A DNA stretch of 64,000 nucleotides from Variovorax sp. S12S4 (GCF_023195515.1 NZ_JALPKR020000002.1:1961001-2025000); one strand, 5' to 3'. Shown: positions 18,425-28,078, counted from the first letter of the stretch. Numbers and translations: made by a program. The notes: generated from the letters alone by a model not told the origin.

Positions 18425-18690
18425 GGTTCAGGGCGTGTGCAAAGGCCACCGGATACTCCCCTCCGCGAATGTCCCCGGGGCTGCGCCCCTCCTCCTTTAT
18501 TTCGCTGCGCGGAGCACCCGATGCCCTGTGCACCTGGGCACGCTCTGGGTGTACCGCTGATCAACGACTGCCCTGAATCACGCACCCGCTGGCGGGGTGC
18601 CTTGCGCAGCGAAATAAAGGAGGAGGCCGCAGGCCGGGGGACATTCGCGGAGAAAGGTAGCCCGTCGGCGGGTGCGCACCCAGGACGGTA
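18425..18690. repeat. Inverted-arm repeat element, copy B
   Basis: Second copy of the element at 28-271, in the opposite orientation. Arms at about 18461-18510 and 18604-18652 are complementary over most of their length, and the outer flanks also match copy A. The loop carries the same ATGCCCTGTGCAC and GATCAACGAC-type segments. It fills nearly the whole gap between hpaE and the LigA-like gene inside a leftward operon, so an mRNA would carry a stem of almost 50 bp here. Whether it terminates, protects or is cut is unknown. Confidence 0.75.
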
Positions 18691-18703
18691 TTCCGATTGC
18701 ATC

Positions 18704-20167
18704 TCACACCCCCCAATGCGGAATATGGTGCGACCCCATCGACACCGCAACATTCTTCGGTTCGCAGAACACTTCATAGCTCCACGTACCGCCTTCGCGC
18801 CCCGTCCCAGAGGCCTTGGTGCCGCCAAAGGGTTGTCGAAGGTCTCGTACGTTCTGGCTGTTGACGAAGCACATGCCAGCCTCCACCGCAGCCGCCACGC
18901 GGTGCGCACGGCCGATGTTCTCGGTCCATACGTAGCTCGAGAGACCGTACTCGATGTCGTTGGCCAGGCGGATCGCATCGGCCTCGTCCTTGAACGGAAT
19001 CAGGCAGGCGACCGGGCCGAAGATTTCTTCTTGCGCAATCCGCATGCGGTTGTCGACGTCGGCGAAGACCGTGGGCATCACATAGTTGCCCTTCTTCACG
19101 CGGTCGGGCAGGTTGCTTGGAACCTCGAGTCCGCCGCACAAGAGCGTCGCGCCTTCCTTCGGGCCGAGCTCGATGTAGCTGCGCACCTTTGCCAGGTGGC
19201 CTTGTGAAATCATCGGGCCGACGATGGTCTTCTCGTCGAGCGGGTCGCCCACGGTGATGCGCTTCGCGCGTTCGGCAAACTTCGCTGCAAAGTCCGCATA
19301 GATCGACTGCTGCACCAGGATGCGCGAGCCGGCCGTGCAGCGCTCGCCGTTGTTGCTGAAGATCATGAACACCGCCGCGTCCAGCGCACGGTCGAGATCG
19401 GCGTCGTCGAAGATCACGAACGGGCTCTTGCCGCCCAGCTCCATGCTGAATTTCTTCAGGCCCGCGCTCTTCACGATGCGGTTGCCGGTGGCAGTGGAGC
19501 CGGTGAACGAGATTGCGCGCACATCGGGGTGCGCCACCAGCGGCTCGCCCGCTTCCTTGCCGTAGCCGTGCACCAGGTTCAGCACGCCCGCCGGAATGCC
19601 CGCTTCGAGCGCGAGCTCGCCCAGCCGCGCAGCCGTGAGCGGCGAGAGCTCGCTCATCTTCAGCACCGCGGTATTGCCGAAGGCGAGGCAGGGCGCGACT
19701 TTCCAGGTGGCCGTCATGAAGGGCACGTTCCACGGGCTGATGAGCGCGCACACGCCCACCGGGTGGAACAGCGTGTAGTTCAGGTGCGTGGGCGTGGGAT
19801 AGGTGTGGCCGTCGACGCGCGTGCACATCTCGGCAAAGTAGTAGAAGTTGTCGGCCGCACGCGGAATGAGCTGCTTGCCGGTTTGCGAGATGACCTGGCC
19901 GCAGTCGTTGGTCTCGGTCTGTGCGATCTCGGGCACGTGCCTGGCGATCAGATCGCCGAGCTTGCGCACCAGCTTTGCGCGCTCGGTCGCGGGCAGCCCG
20001 GCCCACTTGGGGAACGCTTCCTTGGCCGCAGCCACGGCCGCAATCACTTCGGCTTCGCCGCCCGACGCAACCTCGGCCAGCACCTCTTGCGTGGCGGGAT
20101 TGACGGTTTCGAAGTAGTCGGTGCCGGCAACGCTCTTGCCGCCGATGAGGTGATGGATCTGTTGCAT
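18704..20167 (-). CDS. hpaE: 5-carboxymethyl-2-hydroxymuconate semialdehyde dehydrogenase HpaE
   Basis: The protein has 487 aa, an NAD-dependent aldehyde dehydrogenase of the expected HpaE length, started at MQQIHHLIGGKSVAG behind an AGGGA; an upstream in-frame start adds an unrelated 21 residues. The catalytic cysteine is in NGERCTAGSR, the general-base glutamate in MELGGKSPFV and the NAD-site motif in FTGSTATGNRI. It oxidises the ring-cleavage product of homoprotocatechuate to 5-carboxymethyl-2-hydroxymuconate. The related HMS dehydrogenase (DmpC/XylG) is an alternative by sequence class, but the HpaF, HpaG and HpaH partners favour HpaE. Confidence 0.92.
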   Translation of the reverse strand: MQQIHHLIGGKSVAGTDYFETVNPATQEVLAEVASGGEAEVIAAVAAAKEAFPKWAGLPATERAKLVRKLGDLIARHVPEIAQTETNDCGQVISQTGKQLIPRAADNFYYFAEMCTRVDGHTYPTPTHLNYTLFHPVGVCALISPWNVPFMTATWKVAPCLAFGNTAVLKMSELSPLTAARLGELALEAGIPAGVLNLVHGYGKEAGEPLVAHPDVRAISFTGSTATGNRIVKSAGLKKFSMELGGKSPFVIFDDADLDRALDAAVFMIFSNNGERCTAGSRILVQQSIYADFAAKFAERAKRITVGDPLDEKTIVGPMISQGHLAKVRSYIELGPKEGATLLCGGLEVPSNLPDRVKKGNYVMPTVFADVDNRMRIAQEEIFGPVACLIPFKDEADAIRLANDIEYGLSSYVWTENIGRAHRVAAAVEAGMCFVNSQNVRDLRQPFGGTKASGTGREGGTWSYEVFCEPKNVAVSMGSHHIPHWGV

Positions 20168-20187
20168 GGGTTCCCTGCGAGGGTCGG

Positions 20188-21171
20188 TCAGTCGAGTTTG
20201 ATATCGCGCGCCTTGATCAAGGCGTGCCATTTCTTGCGCTCGGCGTCGACGAAGCGCGCCATCTCGGCGCCGTCGACGGGGCGTGCTTCCCAGCCGGCAT
20301 CGAAGAGCTTCTGGCGCACGCCGGCGTCGGCCATGGTCTTTTGCAGGTCGGCGCCGAGGCGGGCTTGCGCGTCCTTCGGCGTGGCGGCGGGCACCACGAG
20401 GCCCTGCCAGGTGTAGGCCTCGACGCCGGCGTAGCCCAGCTCCTTGGCGGTCGGCACATTGGGCAGCTGCGGAATGCGTTCGGCACCCATCGTGATGAGG
20501 GGCACCACCTTGCCGGCCTTGACCGCACTCACGCCGCTGGGCAGGTCGAGCATCATCAGCGGCACCTGGCCGCCCATCAAGTCTTGCAGGGCGGGTGCGC
20601 CGCCCTTGTAGGGCACGTGCAGCATCGAAACGCCGGCTTCACGTTGGAAGAGTTCCAGTGCCAGGTGGTGCGGGCTGCCGGCGCCCGGCGTGGCAATGCT
20701 GTATTTGCCCGGCGATGCCTTCAGCGCGGCGATCAGCGCCTTGGCATCGGCCAGGCCCGCATTGGGCGCGGCCGTGATGACCAGCGTCGAGCGGCCCATC
20801 ATGCCCACCATTGCGAAGTCTTTCTCCGCGTCGTAGGGCAGCTTCTTGTAGAGCGCGGGGTTGTACACCAGCACGCCGTTGTCGGCCGAAAACACGGTGT
20901 AGCCGTCGGCGGGCGAGCGCGCCACGTTCTCCGACGCGATGATGGCGCCCGCGCCAGGGCGGTTGTCCACCAGCACCGGCTGCCCCAACTGCTGCGAGAG
21001 TTGCGCGCCGGCGGTGCGCGCGAGAAAGTCGGTGCCGCCGCCCGCGGGATAGCCCACCACCCAGCGCACGGGCTTGGCGGGAAAGGCCTGTGCCTGCGCA
21101 TGGGGTGCGCTGGTGGCGGCGGCGAAAGCCACCAGGGCCGCTGCGAGCCCGAGCTTGTTCCTGATCGTCAT
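20188..21171 (-). CDS. Tripartite tricarboxylate transporter receptor (Bug/TctC family)
   Basis: The protein has 327 aa with a classical signal peptide (cleavage near HAQAQAF). Bug landmarks are FPAKPVRWVVGYPAGGGTDF at the mature N-terminus, the VDNRPGAGAIIASENVA segment and KLPYDAEKDFAMVGM. It probably binds an aromatic or dicarboxylic acid in the periplasm for this pathway. It is the second orphan Bug gene of the operon and lies between hpaG2 and hpaE. No TctA/TctB genes are present in the window, so the membrane partner is unknown or the protein serves as a sensor, as known for some Bug proteins. Confidence 0.9.
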   Translation of the reverse strand: MTIRNKLGLAAALVAFAAATSAPHAQAQAFPAKPVRWVVGYPAGGGTDFLARTAGAQLSQQLGQPVLVDNRPGAGAIIASENVARSPADGYTVFSADNGVLVYNPALYKKLPYDAEKDFAMVGMMGRSTLVITAAPNAGLADAKALIAALKASPGKYSIATPGAGSPHHLALELFQREAGVSMLHVPYKGGAPALQDLMGGQVPLMMLDLPSGVSAVKAGKVVPLITMGAERIPQLPNVPTAKELGYAGVEAYTWQGLVVPAATPKDAQARLGADLQKTMADAGVRQKLFDAGWEARPVDGAEMARFVDAERKKWHALIKARDIKLD

Positions 21172-21248
21172 GTGGTTTGTCTCTTCTGTAGTTGGTATGT
21201 GGGGCGAAGCAGGCGGCGCGTGCGGTGCGGCGCTAGGTGGCTAGGTAT

Positions 21249-22022
21249 TTAGGTACCGCCGGAAATGGTGTTGACCAGCGCGCCGATGCGCTCGATCTCG
21301 GTCATCACCACGTCGCCGGGCTTGCAGTCGACCACCCCGTCCGGCGTGCCGGTGAGGATCAGGTCGCCCGGCGAGAGCGTCATGAAGCGGCTGAAATACT
21401 CGATGAGGAACGGCGCATCGAAGATCATGTCGCGCGTGCTGCCTTGCTGCGTCACCGTGCCGTTCACCGTCGTCTTGAGCGCGAGCGCCATCGGGTCGGG
21501 CACGTCGGCCGCATCGACGAACCACGGGCCCAGCGGCGTGCAGGTGTCGCGGTTCTTCACGCGCAGGTTGGGGCGATACCAGTTCTCGAGATAGTCGCGA
21601 ATCGCATAGTCGTTGGCCACGGTGTAGCCGCCGATGAAGTCGTAGGCGTCATCGCGCCTCACGCTCTTCGCGGTCTTGCCGACCACGATGGCGAGCTCGC
21701 ATTCGTAGTGCATGAACTGCACGCCGCTCGGGCGGTGCGTGTGCTGGCGGTGGCCGATGAGCGTGCTCTGTCCCTTGACGAACACCAGCGGTTCCTCGGG
21801 CGCCTTGAACTCGAGCTCCTTCGCGTGATCGGCGTAGTTGAGGCCCAGCGCGAGGATGGTGCGGGGCCGCGCCGTGGGTGCGAGCGGCGGCAGCCAGGTG
21901 AGCCGCTCTTGCGGCACGATGCGGCCGTCGTCCAGGCGCACGGCCGCGTCGGACTGGCCGCCGAATTCGTGGGCGACACCGGTGTGCTCGCGGCCTTCGA
22001 AGATGACGCGTGCGTGCTTCAT
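21249..22022 (-). CDS. hpaG2: Homoprotocatechuate-pathway decarboxylase/isomerase, subunit HpaG2
   Basis: The protein has 257 aa, fumarylacetoacetate-hydrolase fold. Marks are GLNYADHAKE, the acidic metal ligands in MHYECELAIVVGK, and GTPDGVV near the C-terminus. In E. coli HpaG, two such domains are fused and decarboxylate 5-oxopent-3-ene-1,2,5-tricarboxylate and isomerise the product. Here they are two genes joined by an ATGA overlap. This one corresponds to the C-terminal half. It is followed by 77 bp before the Bug gene. Confidence 0.92.
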   Translation of the reverse strand: MKHARVIFEGREHTGVAHEFGGQSDAAVRLDDGRIVPQERLTWLPPLAPTARPRTILALGLNYADHAKELEFKAPEEPLVFVKGQSTLIGHRQHTHRPSGVQFMHYECELAIVVGKTAKSVRRDDAYDFIGGYTVANDYAIRDYLENWYRPNLRVKNRDTCTPLGPWFVDAADVPDPMALALKTTVNGTVTQQGSTRDMIFDAPFLIEYFSRFMTLSPGDLILTGTPDGVVDCKPGDVVMTEIERIGALVNTISGGT

Positions 22023-22654
22023 GCGGTGGTCTCCTGCACCAGCGTGTTGATCAATGTCTCGAAGCCAGGCGAAGAAATCTCGATGCGGTCGCCCGCGCGC
22101 GCCAGCGGCCGGCCGGCGTCGCAACCCAGCAGCAGCACATCGCCGTGCGCGAGCGTCATGAATTCGCCGACATCGGCAAGCAGTTGCTGCGCCGGCCGCA
22201 CGAGCTGCGAGAAGTCGATCGATTGCTTGAGCATGCCGTTGATACGCACCTCGACGCGAAAGTTTGCCGGGTCGGCCACTTCCTGCGCATCGCGCAGCGC
22301 CGGGCCGATGCCCAGGAAGCCATCGACGCACTTGAACTTCACCGGCGGGCGAAAGAAGCTCGCATGCGGGATCGACAGATCGTTCATCAGCACAAAGCCT
22401 TCGATATCGCTCTCGGCGTCGATCACCATGCCGATGCTCGCGCCGATCTCCACTTCGGGCACGGATGCAGGCACGGTGATCGCGCTGCCATGCGGACTCC
22501 AGGTGTTGGCGGTCTTCACATAGAGCACCGGCGCTTTCGGCGGCGCCTTGTATGGCGGCTGCGTCATCTGCGGCGCAAGCGCTTCCACCTCCGCGCGAAA
22601 GTTCAGCAGCGTGCCGTACACCGTGCCGGTGGGCAGGAAAGGAGAAGGGGTCAT
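22019..22654 (-). CDS. hpaG1: Homoprotocatechuate-pathway decarboxylase/isomerase, subunit HpaG1
   Basis: The protein has 211 aa, FAH-family, starting MTPSPFLPTGTVYGTLLNFR inside the hpaR stop (ATGA). VEIGASIGMVID and FLGIGPALRD mark the metal-binding and dimer region. It corresponds to the N-terminal half of fused HpaG enzymes and is expected to pair with the next gene product. Overlap at both ends (with hpaR and hpaG2) shows tight translational coupling. The FAH family is secure; the exact reaction comes from the operon context. Confidence 0.92.
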   Translation of the reverse strand: MTPSPFLPTGTVYGTLLNFRAEVEALAPQMTQPPYKAPPKAPVLYVKTANTWSPHGSAITVPASVPEVEIGASIGMVIDAESDIEGFVLMNDLSIPHASFFRPPVKFKCVDGFLGIGPALRDAQEVADPANFRVEVRINGMLKQSIDFSQLVRPAQQLLADVGEFMTLAHGDVLLLGCDAGRPLARAGDRIEISSPGFETLINTLVQETTA

Positions 22655-23085
22655 TCGGGCTGCTCCAGCGCGATCAGTTCGTCCAGCAGCCCATACAGCT
22701 GCGTCAGCTTGGTCTTGCCCAGCGACTGCTCCAGCCACTGGTAGTGCGCCTCGATGCTCGAGGACAGCTTTTTCACCAGCTTCATTCCATGCGCAGTGGC
22801 TTCGACGACGGTGCGGCGCTGGTCTTCGGGATCGCGGCTTCGGGCGATCAGGTTGTCGCGCTCCATGCGCGCGAGCACACCGGTGAGGCTGGGCCCAAGA
22901 ATGAACGCCTCGCGCGCCACGCGGCCGGTTTCCACCGCCCCGTGCTCGCCCAGCACGCGCAGCACGCGCCACTGCTGGTCGGACAGCGCGTGCTCGCGCA
23001 GGCTGGGCCGCGTGTGAGCCATGACGGCTTCACGGGCCTGCAGCAGCAGGCGCGGGAGGTTGCGGTGGGTGAAGGTGCTGGCCAA
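22651..23085 (-). CDS. hpaR: MarR-family repressor of the homoprotocatechuate operon, HpaR
   Basis: The protein has 144 aa. The LLLQAREAVMAHTRPSL start and the winged-helix core (QQWRVLRVLGEHG, ILGPSLTGVLARMERDNL) match HpaR of enterobacteria, a repressor released by 4-hydroxyphenylacetate or 3,4-dihydroxyphenylacetate. The most upstream usable start is a TTG with AGAGG nine bases before it. Unlike in E. coli, it is the first gene of the operon itself, with its stop overlapping hpaG1, so it probably represses its own transcription. A perfect 12-bp palindrome lies 25 bases upstream of the start. Confidence 0.92.
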   Translation of the reverse strand: MASTFTHRNLPRLLLQAREAVMAHTRPSLREHALSDQQWRVLRVLGEHGAVETGRVAREAFILGPSLTGVLARMERDNLIARSRDPEDQRRTVVEATAHGMKLVKKLSSSIEAHYQWLEQSLGKTKLTQLYGLLDELIALEQPE

Positions 23086-23109
23086 AAGCTCGTGCCTCTT
23101 TGAAATTAG

Positions 23110-23121
23110 TTAACATGTTAA
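23110..23121. promoter_or_regulatory. Candidate HpaR operator, perfect 12-bp palindrome
   Basis: TTAACATGTTAA is a perfect palindrome in an AT-rich patch of otherwise GC-rich DNA, 25 bp upstream of the hpaR start. MarR-family dimers bind such short AT-rich palindromes overlapping their own promoters. The position between the -10 region and the ribosome site of the leftward operon fits repression. Binding itself is inferred. Confidence 0.6.
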
Positions 23122-23346
23122 ATGAATGGCAAGAAAGCACGTCTGCGGGATAACCCTTGCGGGTCGTCGTCGGGTGCTCAGTCGATCGTTGTGCGCGAGG
23201 CGTGTATCGCCCCGCCGATTGTTCCGGCACGGTGGGCTCGAGGCCCTCGCTTTTCAGGTTTTGGGCGAAGCGCGGGCTGCGCCAGGATCGGGTGGCTGCC
23301 ATGCCCGGCAGAGGGCACGGCTCCACGGGTCGGATACGCTGTCTAG

Positions 23347-23673
23347 CTACCAGCCGGAGGGCTCCCCGTCTTCGTCATCAATCGACAGCGGGGTTCTGCT
23401 TCTGAGCCAGGAAAACAGGAGCTTCAGATCGTGTTCGATGCTGGGAGGGTGCGCCGAAATTTCCAGGAATGCCGGTGATTTCTCTTTGATGAATATGCGC
23501 ACATCGAATTGCCAACGGCCCTCCGAGACCCCGTCTTCCAGACCCCGCAGCCAGTATTCATCTTCATTGTTTTGCACATAGGTCGGGAGGGCTTTGATTT
23601 TTTCGATCAACGCCTCCTTTTGCTGGGCCACCCATGATGAATCCTTGAAATTTATATAGAACTCTGCAGCCAT
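23347..23673 (-). CDS. Small protein downstream of rhs, candidate immunity protein
   Basis: The protein has 108 aa, starting 9 bp after the rhs stop. It is soluble and acidic, with no signal or membrane segment. Notable features are an Arg/Trp-rich middle (EDEYWLRGLEDG, GRWQFDVRIFIKEK) and an acidic C-terminus (DDEDGEPSGW). The base composition is clearly less GC-rich than the neighbours, with tracts such as TTTATATAG at its start, matching the toxin tip of rhs. Position, size, acidity and composition are those expected of a cognate immunity protein. I do not recognise the family, so the role is inferred from context only. Confidence 0.65.
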   Translation of the reverse strand: MAAEFYINFKDSSWVAQQKEALIEKIKALPTYVQNNEDEYWLRGLEDGVSEGRWQFDVRIFIKEKSPAFLEISAHPPSIEHDLKLLFSWLRSRTPLSIDDEDGEPSGW

Positions 23674-23682
23674 GATTCCTGA

Positions 23683-24111
23683 TCAATCTCCATGGTTTCG
23701 CCCGGAAACAGCAGGGAAGTCCTGGGGATTTCTGATTCCGATGTGAGCTGGCCCCGAATGCGTGGATACCTGTGTCTTTCCATCGTCGGCCAGTTCGACA
23801 GTTCCCGCGTTGCCATGGCGGCCCAGCGATTTGTGGACATGCGCATTGTTGCCTGCCTTGTAGGGGCCCGTTGCGTTGTTCCCATAGGCGTGAATCTGCA
23901 CTTCAGATCCATCGGGGTGCTTCCATCTTTGGTTCTTCGGGTTCGCCGGATTGGTTCGCGTATAGCCTTGGCTCGTCAGAGTTCGCACAACCTGCGCAAC
24001 GGTTTTTCCCTTGAATCGGGGAAGTCCCGCCACATTGGGTGCACGAGCAAACCGCCCCCGTGCATCAATCCACTGGCCAGCGGAGTTCTGTCTCGTTGCG
24101 GGACCACAGCT
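23683..24111 (-). other. C-terminal toxin domain of Rhs, unclassified
   Basis: These are the 142 residues after the DPLGW cleavage motif. They are rich in Lys, His, Asn and Gly, without membrane segments, which favours a nuclease or other cytoplasmic enzyme. The central helix-strand-strand part (GKTVAQVVRTLTSQGYTR, then RWKHPDGSEVQIHAYG) is reminiscent of the small HicA/YcfA RNase fold, and a HVHK cluster follows. The catalytic residue is not certain. G+C is lower than in the rest of rhs, as usual for exchanged toxin tips. The family is not identified. Confidence 0.5.
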
Positions 24112-27100
24112 CCAGCCCAGTGGGTCGATCCAGCCGTTCGGATTGGACCCATACTGATAGAGATTGGTGCCGCCCTCCAGGCCGATCGGGTCCTGACTTG
24201 CAAAGCATCCTAAGTCGGGGTCGTAGTAGCGGAAGGTGTTGTAATGCAGTCCCGTCTCCGGGTCCAGGTACTGTCCCTGGTACCGGATGGGGTTCTCGGT
24301 CTGCAGGTGTTTCAGCGCATCGACGGCTCCCCAAGCTGCATAGCTCGCGGACCAGACGGTCTGGTTGTTGCGGTCCGTCAAGCGCGTGGGGCATCCGTTG
24401 GGATCGACGTGGTAGTTCAGGACTTGTACCGACTTTTCGTCTGGCACCAGAAGCGCAAGTGGGACGAAGGTGCCAGGGTAATGAACATACTCCCTTGCTT
24501 TTTGATGCAAGGCCCTGGGTTGAAGGGTGCGCCTGCTTGCGGCATTGAAGCGCACCACGTTGCCTGTTGCCGGCGCCTCGTCGGTTGTATGCGTCTCTTG
24601 CACTTCACTCGCCAACGTAGTCCCATCCCAGAAGAACCAGTGAGTGTGTGTGGCGCTGCGTTTGAAGACGCGCCTTCCTAGTGGGTCGTAGCCGTAGGTC
24701 GTGGCGTGTCCGTTCCTGCTGCTCCGCGCCAGCCGATGATTGGCGTCCCAGGTCAGTTCCATTTCGGCGGGTTGCGGATCGTGGGGGCGCTTTTGCGGAT
24801 CAGATCTCCCGCCCGGTCGAAAATATAGTGCACACCGTCATGGACGCCCTCGCGCGTCCATGACACGACTTCAGCGGCATCTTGCCCGCCGACTGCACGC
24901 TTCATCTGCACTTGTTTGACGCGTGTTTGAAGCCGATCGCCTGCGGGGTCGCTGAGAAAGCGCTCGACGCGACCCTTCGGATTGGTGTGCTCCAACAGCC
25001 GGCCCAGCACGTCATAGCGGTAGTCGTCGATGCCTTGCTGGCTGTCGCTGCGCCGCGTGAGGTTGCCGGCGCGGTCGTAGTCATAGCGGGTATCAAACAC
25101 GGGCCGGGCATCCGCGAACACTGCCTGGGCGGTGAGCAGGTCGCGCGCGTCGTAGTCGAACTGGCGTCGCATCCGCGGGTTGAGCTGCTCGTCTGTCGTC
25201 CGGCCCAATGCATCACGGGTGAAGACGATGGGCGTCTCGTCGTTGATGGTGATGCGCAGTACCTGATCGCGCAGATCAAAGGAGCAGGCCACGCGATTGC
25301 CGGCACTGGTCTCGCGCAAGATGCGATTGCCTGTTTCGTCGTAGTGGCTGACTACCTTGAATCCGTTGTGCACCTCCTCACGCAATCGCCCAATGGCATC
25401 GAAACGGCGCTTGATGTGGGCCGCGTTGTTGCGCATCTCTACCAACTGACCGAGGCGGTCGTATGCGAAGTGCTCCTGTACCTGCCGACCCGGTTGCAGC
25501 GCATCAGCAAGGGTCCTGCGCGTGATACGGCCCAGCTTGTCCGTATCGAAGGCAATGCGTTGGCCCAGTGGGTCGATGGTGGCGGCAAGACGTCCGGCCG
25601 CATCGTATTGATAGATGTTCGACTGCCCCCAGTAGTCGACCTCCTCGACGATGCGGCCCAGCGCGTCACGGCGTAGTTCGTAGCGTTCACCGCGCTGATT
25701 GGTCAGGCCTATGAGTTGCTCCTCTGTATCGTAGTGGTACTGCACCAGATGCCCGTCGGCCTGGATCCGTCTTTCGATGTGGCCGGTGCCCATGTACTGC
25801 ATGCGCGTTGCGGTGCCGGCCTCGTCTACGTAGTGAACGAGCCGGTCTTCACCGTCGTAGGCGCAGCCAATGCAAGAGCCGTCGGGCTGCTCGACCCTCA
25901 GCAGCCGCCCCTTGGCGTCGTAGTGATAGCGGGTCTTCCGTCCCAGCGCGTCGACCTGCACGGCCAGTCGCCCGAGTGCGTCATGTTCGAAGCGGCTGAC
26001 TTGGCCCAGCGGATCGGTCACTTCGTTCCACTGGCCATGTCTGTCGTAGCGCAGTTGAGTGATCGCGCCGCGCGCATTGGTGCGGCGAACCAGCTGGCCA
26101 TGGTGGTCGTGCTCGAAACGGGTCACTGCGCCCAGTGGATCGGTTTCGCTAAGCGCCAGACCGCGCGCGTCATAGTCGTATTTCCAGCGATGGCCCAGCG
26201 GGTCAATCACGGCGCGCGGCTCGTCTGCATCGTCATACTCGCTGACTACGGTGCTCCCGTCCGGCCGCTGCACCCCCAGCAGATTGCCTCGCACGTCATA
26301 CGTGAACTCCGTGCGCAAACCTCCGGGTGCGGTCACGGCCACGGTGCGTCCCACGTCGTCGTATTCAAAGGTGGTCACCCCGTCGAGCGGGTCGATCTCG
26401 GCCAGCGGCAGCCCGGCCTCGTCGAACTTGACCACCGTAAGGTGCCCCAGCGAGTTGGTGACTTCGGTCTGGCGCAGCACGGCGTTGTAGGCGAACCGGT
26501 AGTCGTGCAGCCCGCCGTCGCCCCAGGCGTGCACCACCCGCCATTGTTCGTCGTACGCGTAGTGAAACGACAGGCCCGTGCGATCCGTGTGGCGCGCCAT
26601 GCGGTGCTGCAGGTAGGCAAACTCGCGCGCCGCGCCCAGCGCATCGATGGCCGCCAGCAAATCTCCATCGAGGTGGCGGTAGCGCACCAGCGGATGGTCC
26701 TGTCCAGTGGCGGGGTCGCGCAGCGCCATGGACTCGATGTACCCCCGCGCGATCGCACCTCGATGCTGCGGCCCGGGAGGCCGTCAACGCCGCTCTCGGC
26801 GATACGCACCAGATCGCCGCCCTGGCGCGCGAAGCGCCAGTGGTTGCCGCAGGCATCCTCGATGCGCGTGATCGGCAGGGTCGCGGCCAGAAGCTCTCCC
26901 TTGGTCGACAGCGCATCCTCGAAGTGATAGCGCAGGCCGCTCTTGAATCGCACCACCAGTTCGCTGCCCTGGCGCATCAGTCGCGCGCCGTCGACCACGT
27001 CGAGCACCTGCTGTCCCTCCGACTGCGGCAACGCAGGGAACAGCGCGAATTCCTCCGGCCCCTGCAGGCTGATCAGTCCGTCGGCTTCGATCGCCAGGCG

Positions 27101-28015
27101 CACATCTGCCGGGGTTTGCCAGCCGTGGCCGCAATGGCCGGGAAGGGCGTGGTCGCGCGACGCGTAGATGCGTGTCCAGCTCAGCGGCAGCCGCCCCGGA
27201 ACGTGAAAGTCCTCGTGCGTCACCGAGACGCTGCCGTCGCGGATGTCCACCGGTTCGGCGCGCAGCACCTGGCACTTGAGAAAACCCGGCGGCATGTTCT
27301 TGAACACGCGCCGCGCAATGCGCGTGTAGGCGCGGCCCAGGGCCTTGAAGAGCCCGCGCTGGATCATTGCGCCCCACGAAATGGTGGGCGGCCCGCCCAC
27401 GAACACCTGCGGCGGAATGGCGATGTTGAAGGTGGTCGGCAGCATCAGGCTCAGCCGCAGGGGCTTGACCGCCTTCTTCTTGCGGAACGGCGGCACCATG
27501 CCCACGATGTTGCAGGCCAGCACCGGCATGCTGATGCGCGAAAAAGGCTCGCCGTCAGTCAGCACGGTGCGGCTACCCATGAAGAGCTCGTCGTCGAACT
27601 GCGGGCCGCCGGGCGCCTTGATTACCGGCACGGGCGCACCGATGAGGATGTGAAAGTCCACGCCACCCGTGCCGGCGTTGGCGCGGCGCACGCCCGCCAC
27701 CTCGACGGTGGCGCCGAGCGGCAAAGGAATGCTCGCGGGCATCTCGCCGCCGCCGGCCGGTGCGCCCGGAGGCGGCGGGACCGCGGGGGCCGCAGTGCCC
27801 TGGCCGATGGCGTCCAGACCGGCCTGCATGGCGCCGTCCACGGCGGCCATGCCTTTCACGATCGGGTTGTCCGGCGAAACCTGGATGGTCGGCAGGTAAT
27901 CGAACGGGTCCATCACGATGCCGATGTGCAGCGTGGGCCACACGCCGGGCGGTGCCAGGTAGGTGTGGGCGTCGATACCCAGCTGGGGGTCGAAGTGCTT
28001 GGCCGCGAAGAACAA
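23683..28015 (-). CDS. rhs: Rhs-family type VI effector with PAAR-like N-terminus; two frameshifts
   Basis: Read through two frameshifts, this is one protein of about 1444 aa. The N-terminal ~215 residues hold a PAAR-like domain (PASIPLPLGATVEVAG through MGSRTVLTDGEP). Many YD repeats follow, then the Rhs core end (YDPETGLHYN-type, YYDPDLGCFASQDPIGLEGG, closing DPLGW), where such proteins self-cleave. A variable C-terminal toxin of 142 aa completes it. The frame breaks at the C5 run 26742-26746 and at the G5 run 24783-24787; one extra base at each restores continuity (RGGYIESMALRD and KSAPHDPQPAEMEL). It starts with TTG after an AGAGAGAAG stretch. Downstream of vgrG and a linker gene, it is expected to ride the VgrG tip. 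Whether it is intact in the cell depends on checking those runs. Confidence 0.85.
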
Positions 28016-28033
28016 GGTGCTTCTCTCTCTGTC

Positions 28034-28068
28034 TGGCGTGTGGCGTGTGGCGTGTGGCGTGTGGCGGG
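28034..28068. repeat. Heptanucleotide tandem repeat upstream of rhs
   Basis: Four perfect copies of TGGCGTG (28034-28061) are followed by one degenerate copy (TGGCGGG). They lie in the 63-bp gap between the linker gene stop and the rhs TTG start, about 19-53 bases upstream of that start. Copy-number change by slippage would alter the spacing and leader structure of rhs. Confidence 0.8.
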
Positions 28069-28078
28069 CCGGCGCGGC

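Noticed and set aside
28..18690. Composite transposon or genomic island bounded by the two repeat copies
   Set aside because: No transposase, no target duplication seen, and the genes between are core-like catabolic and housekeeping genes with uniform composition.
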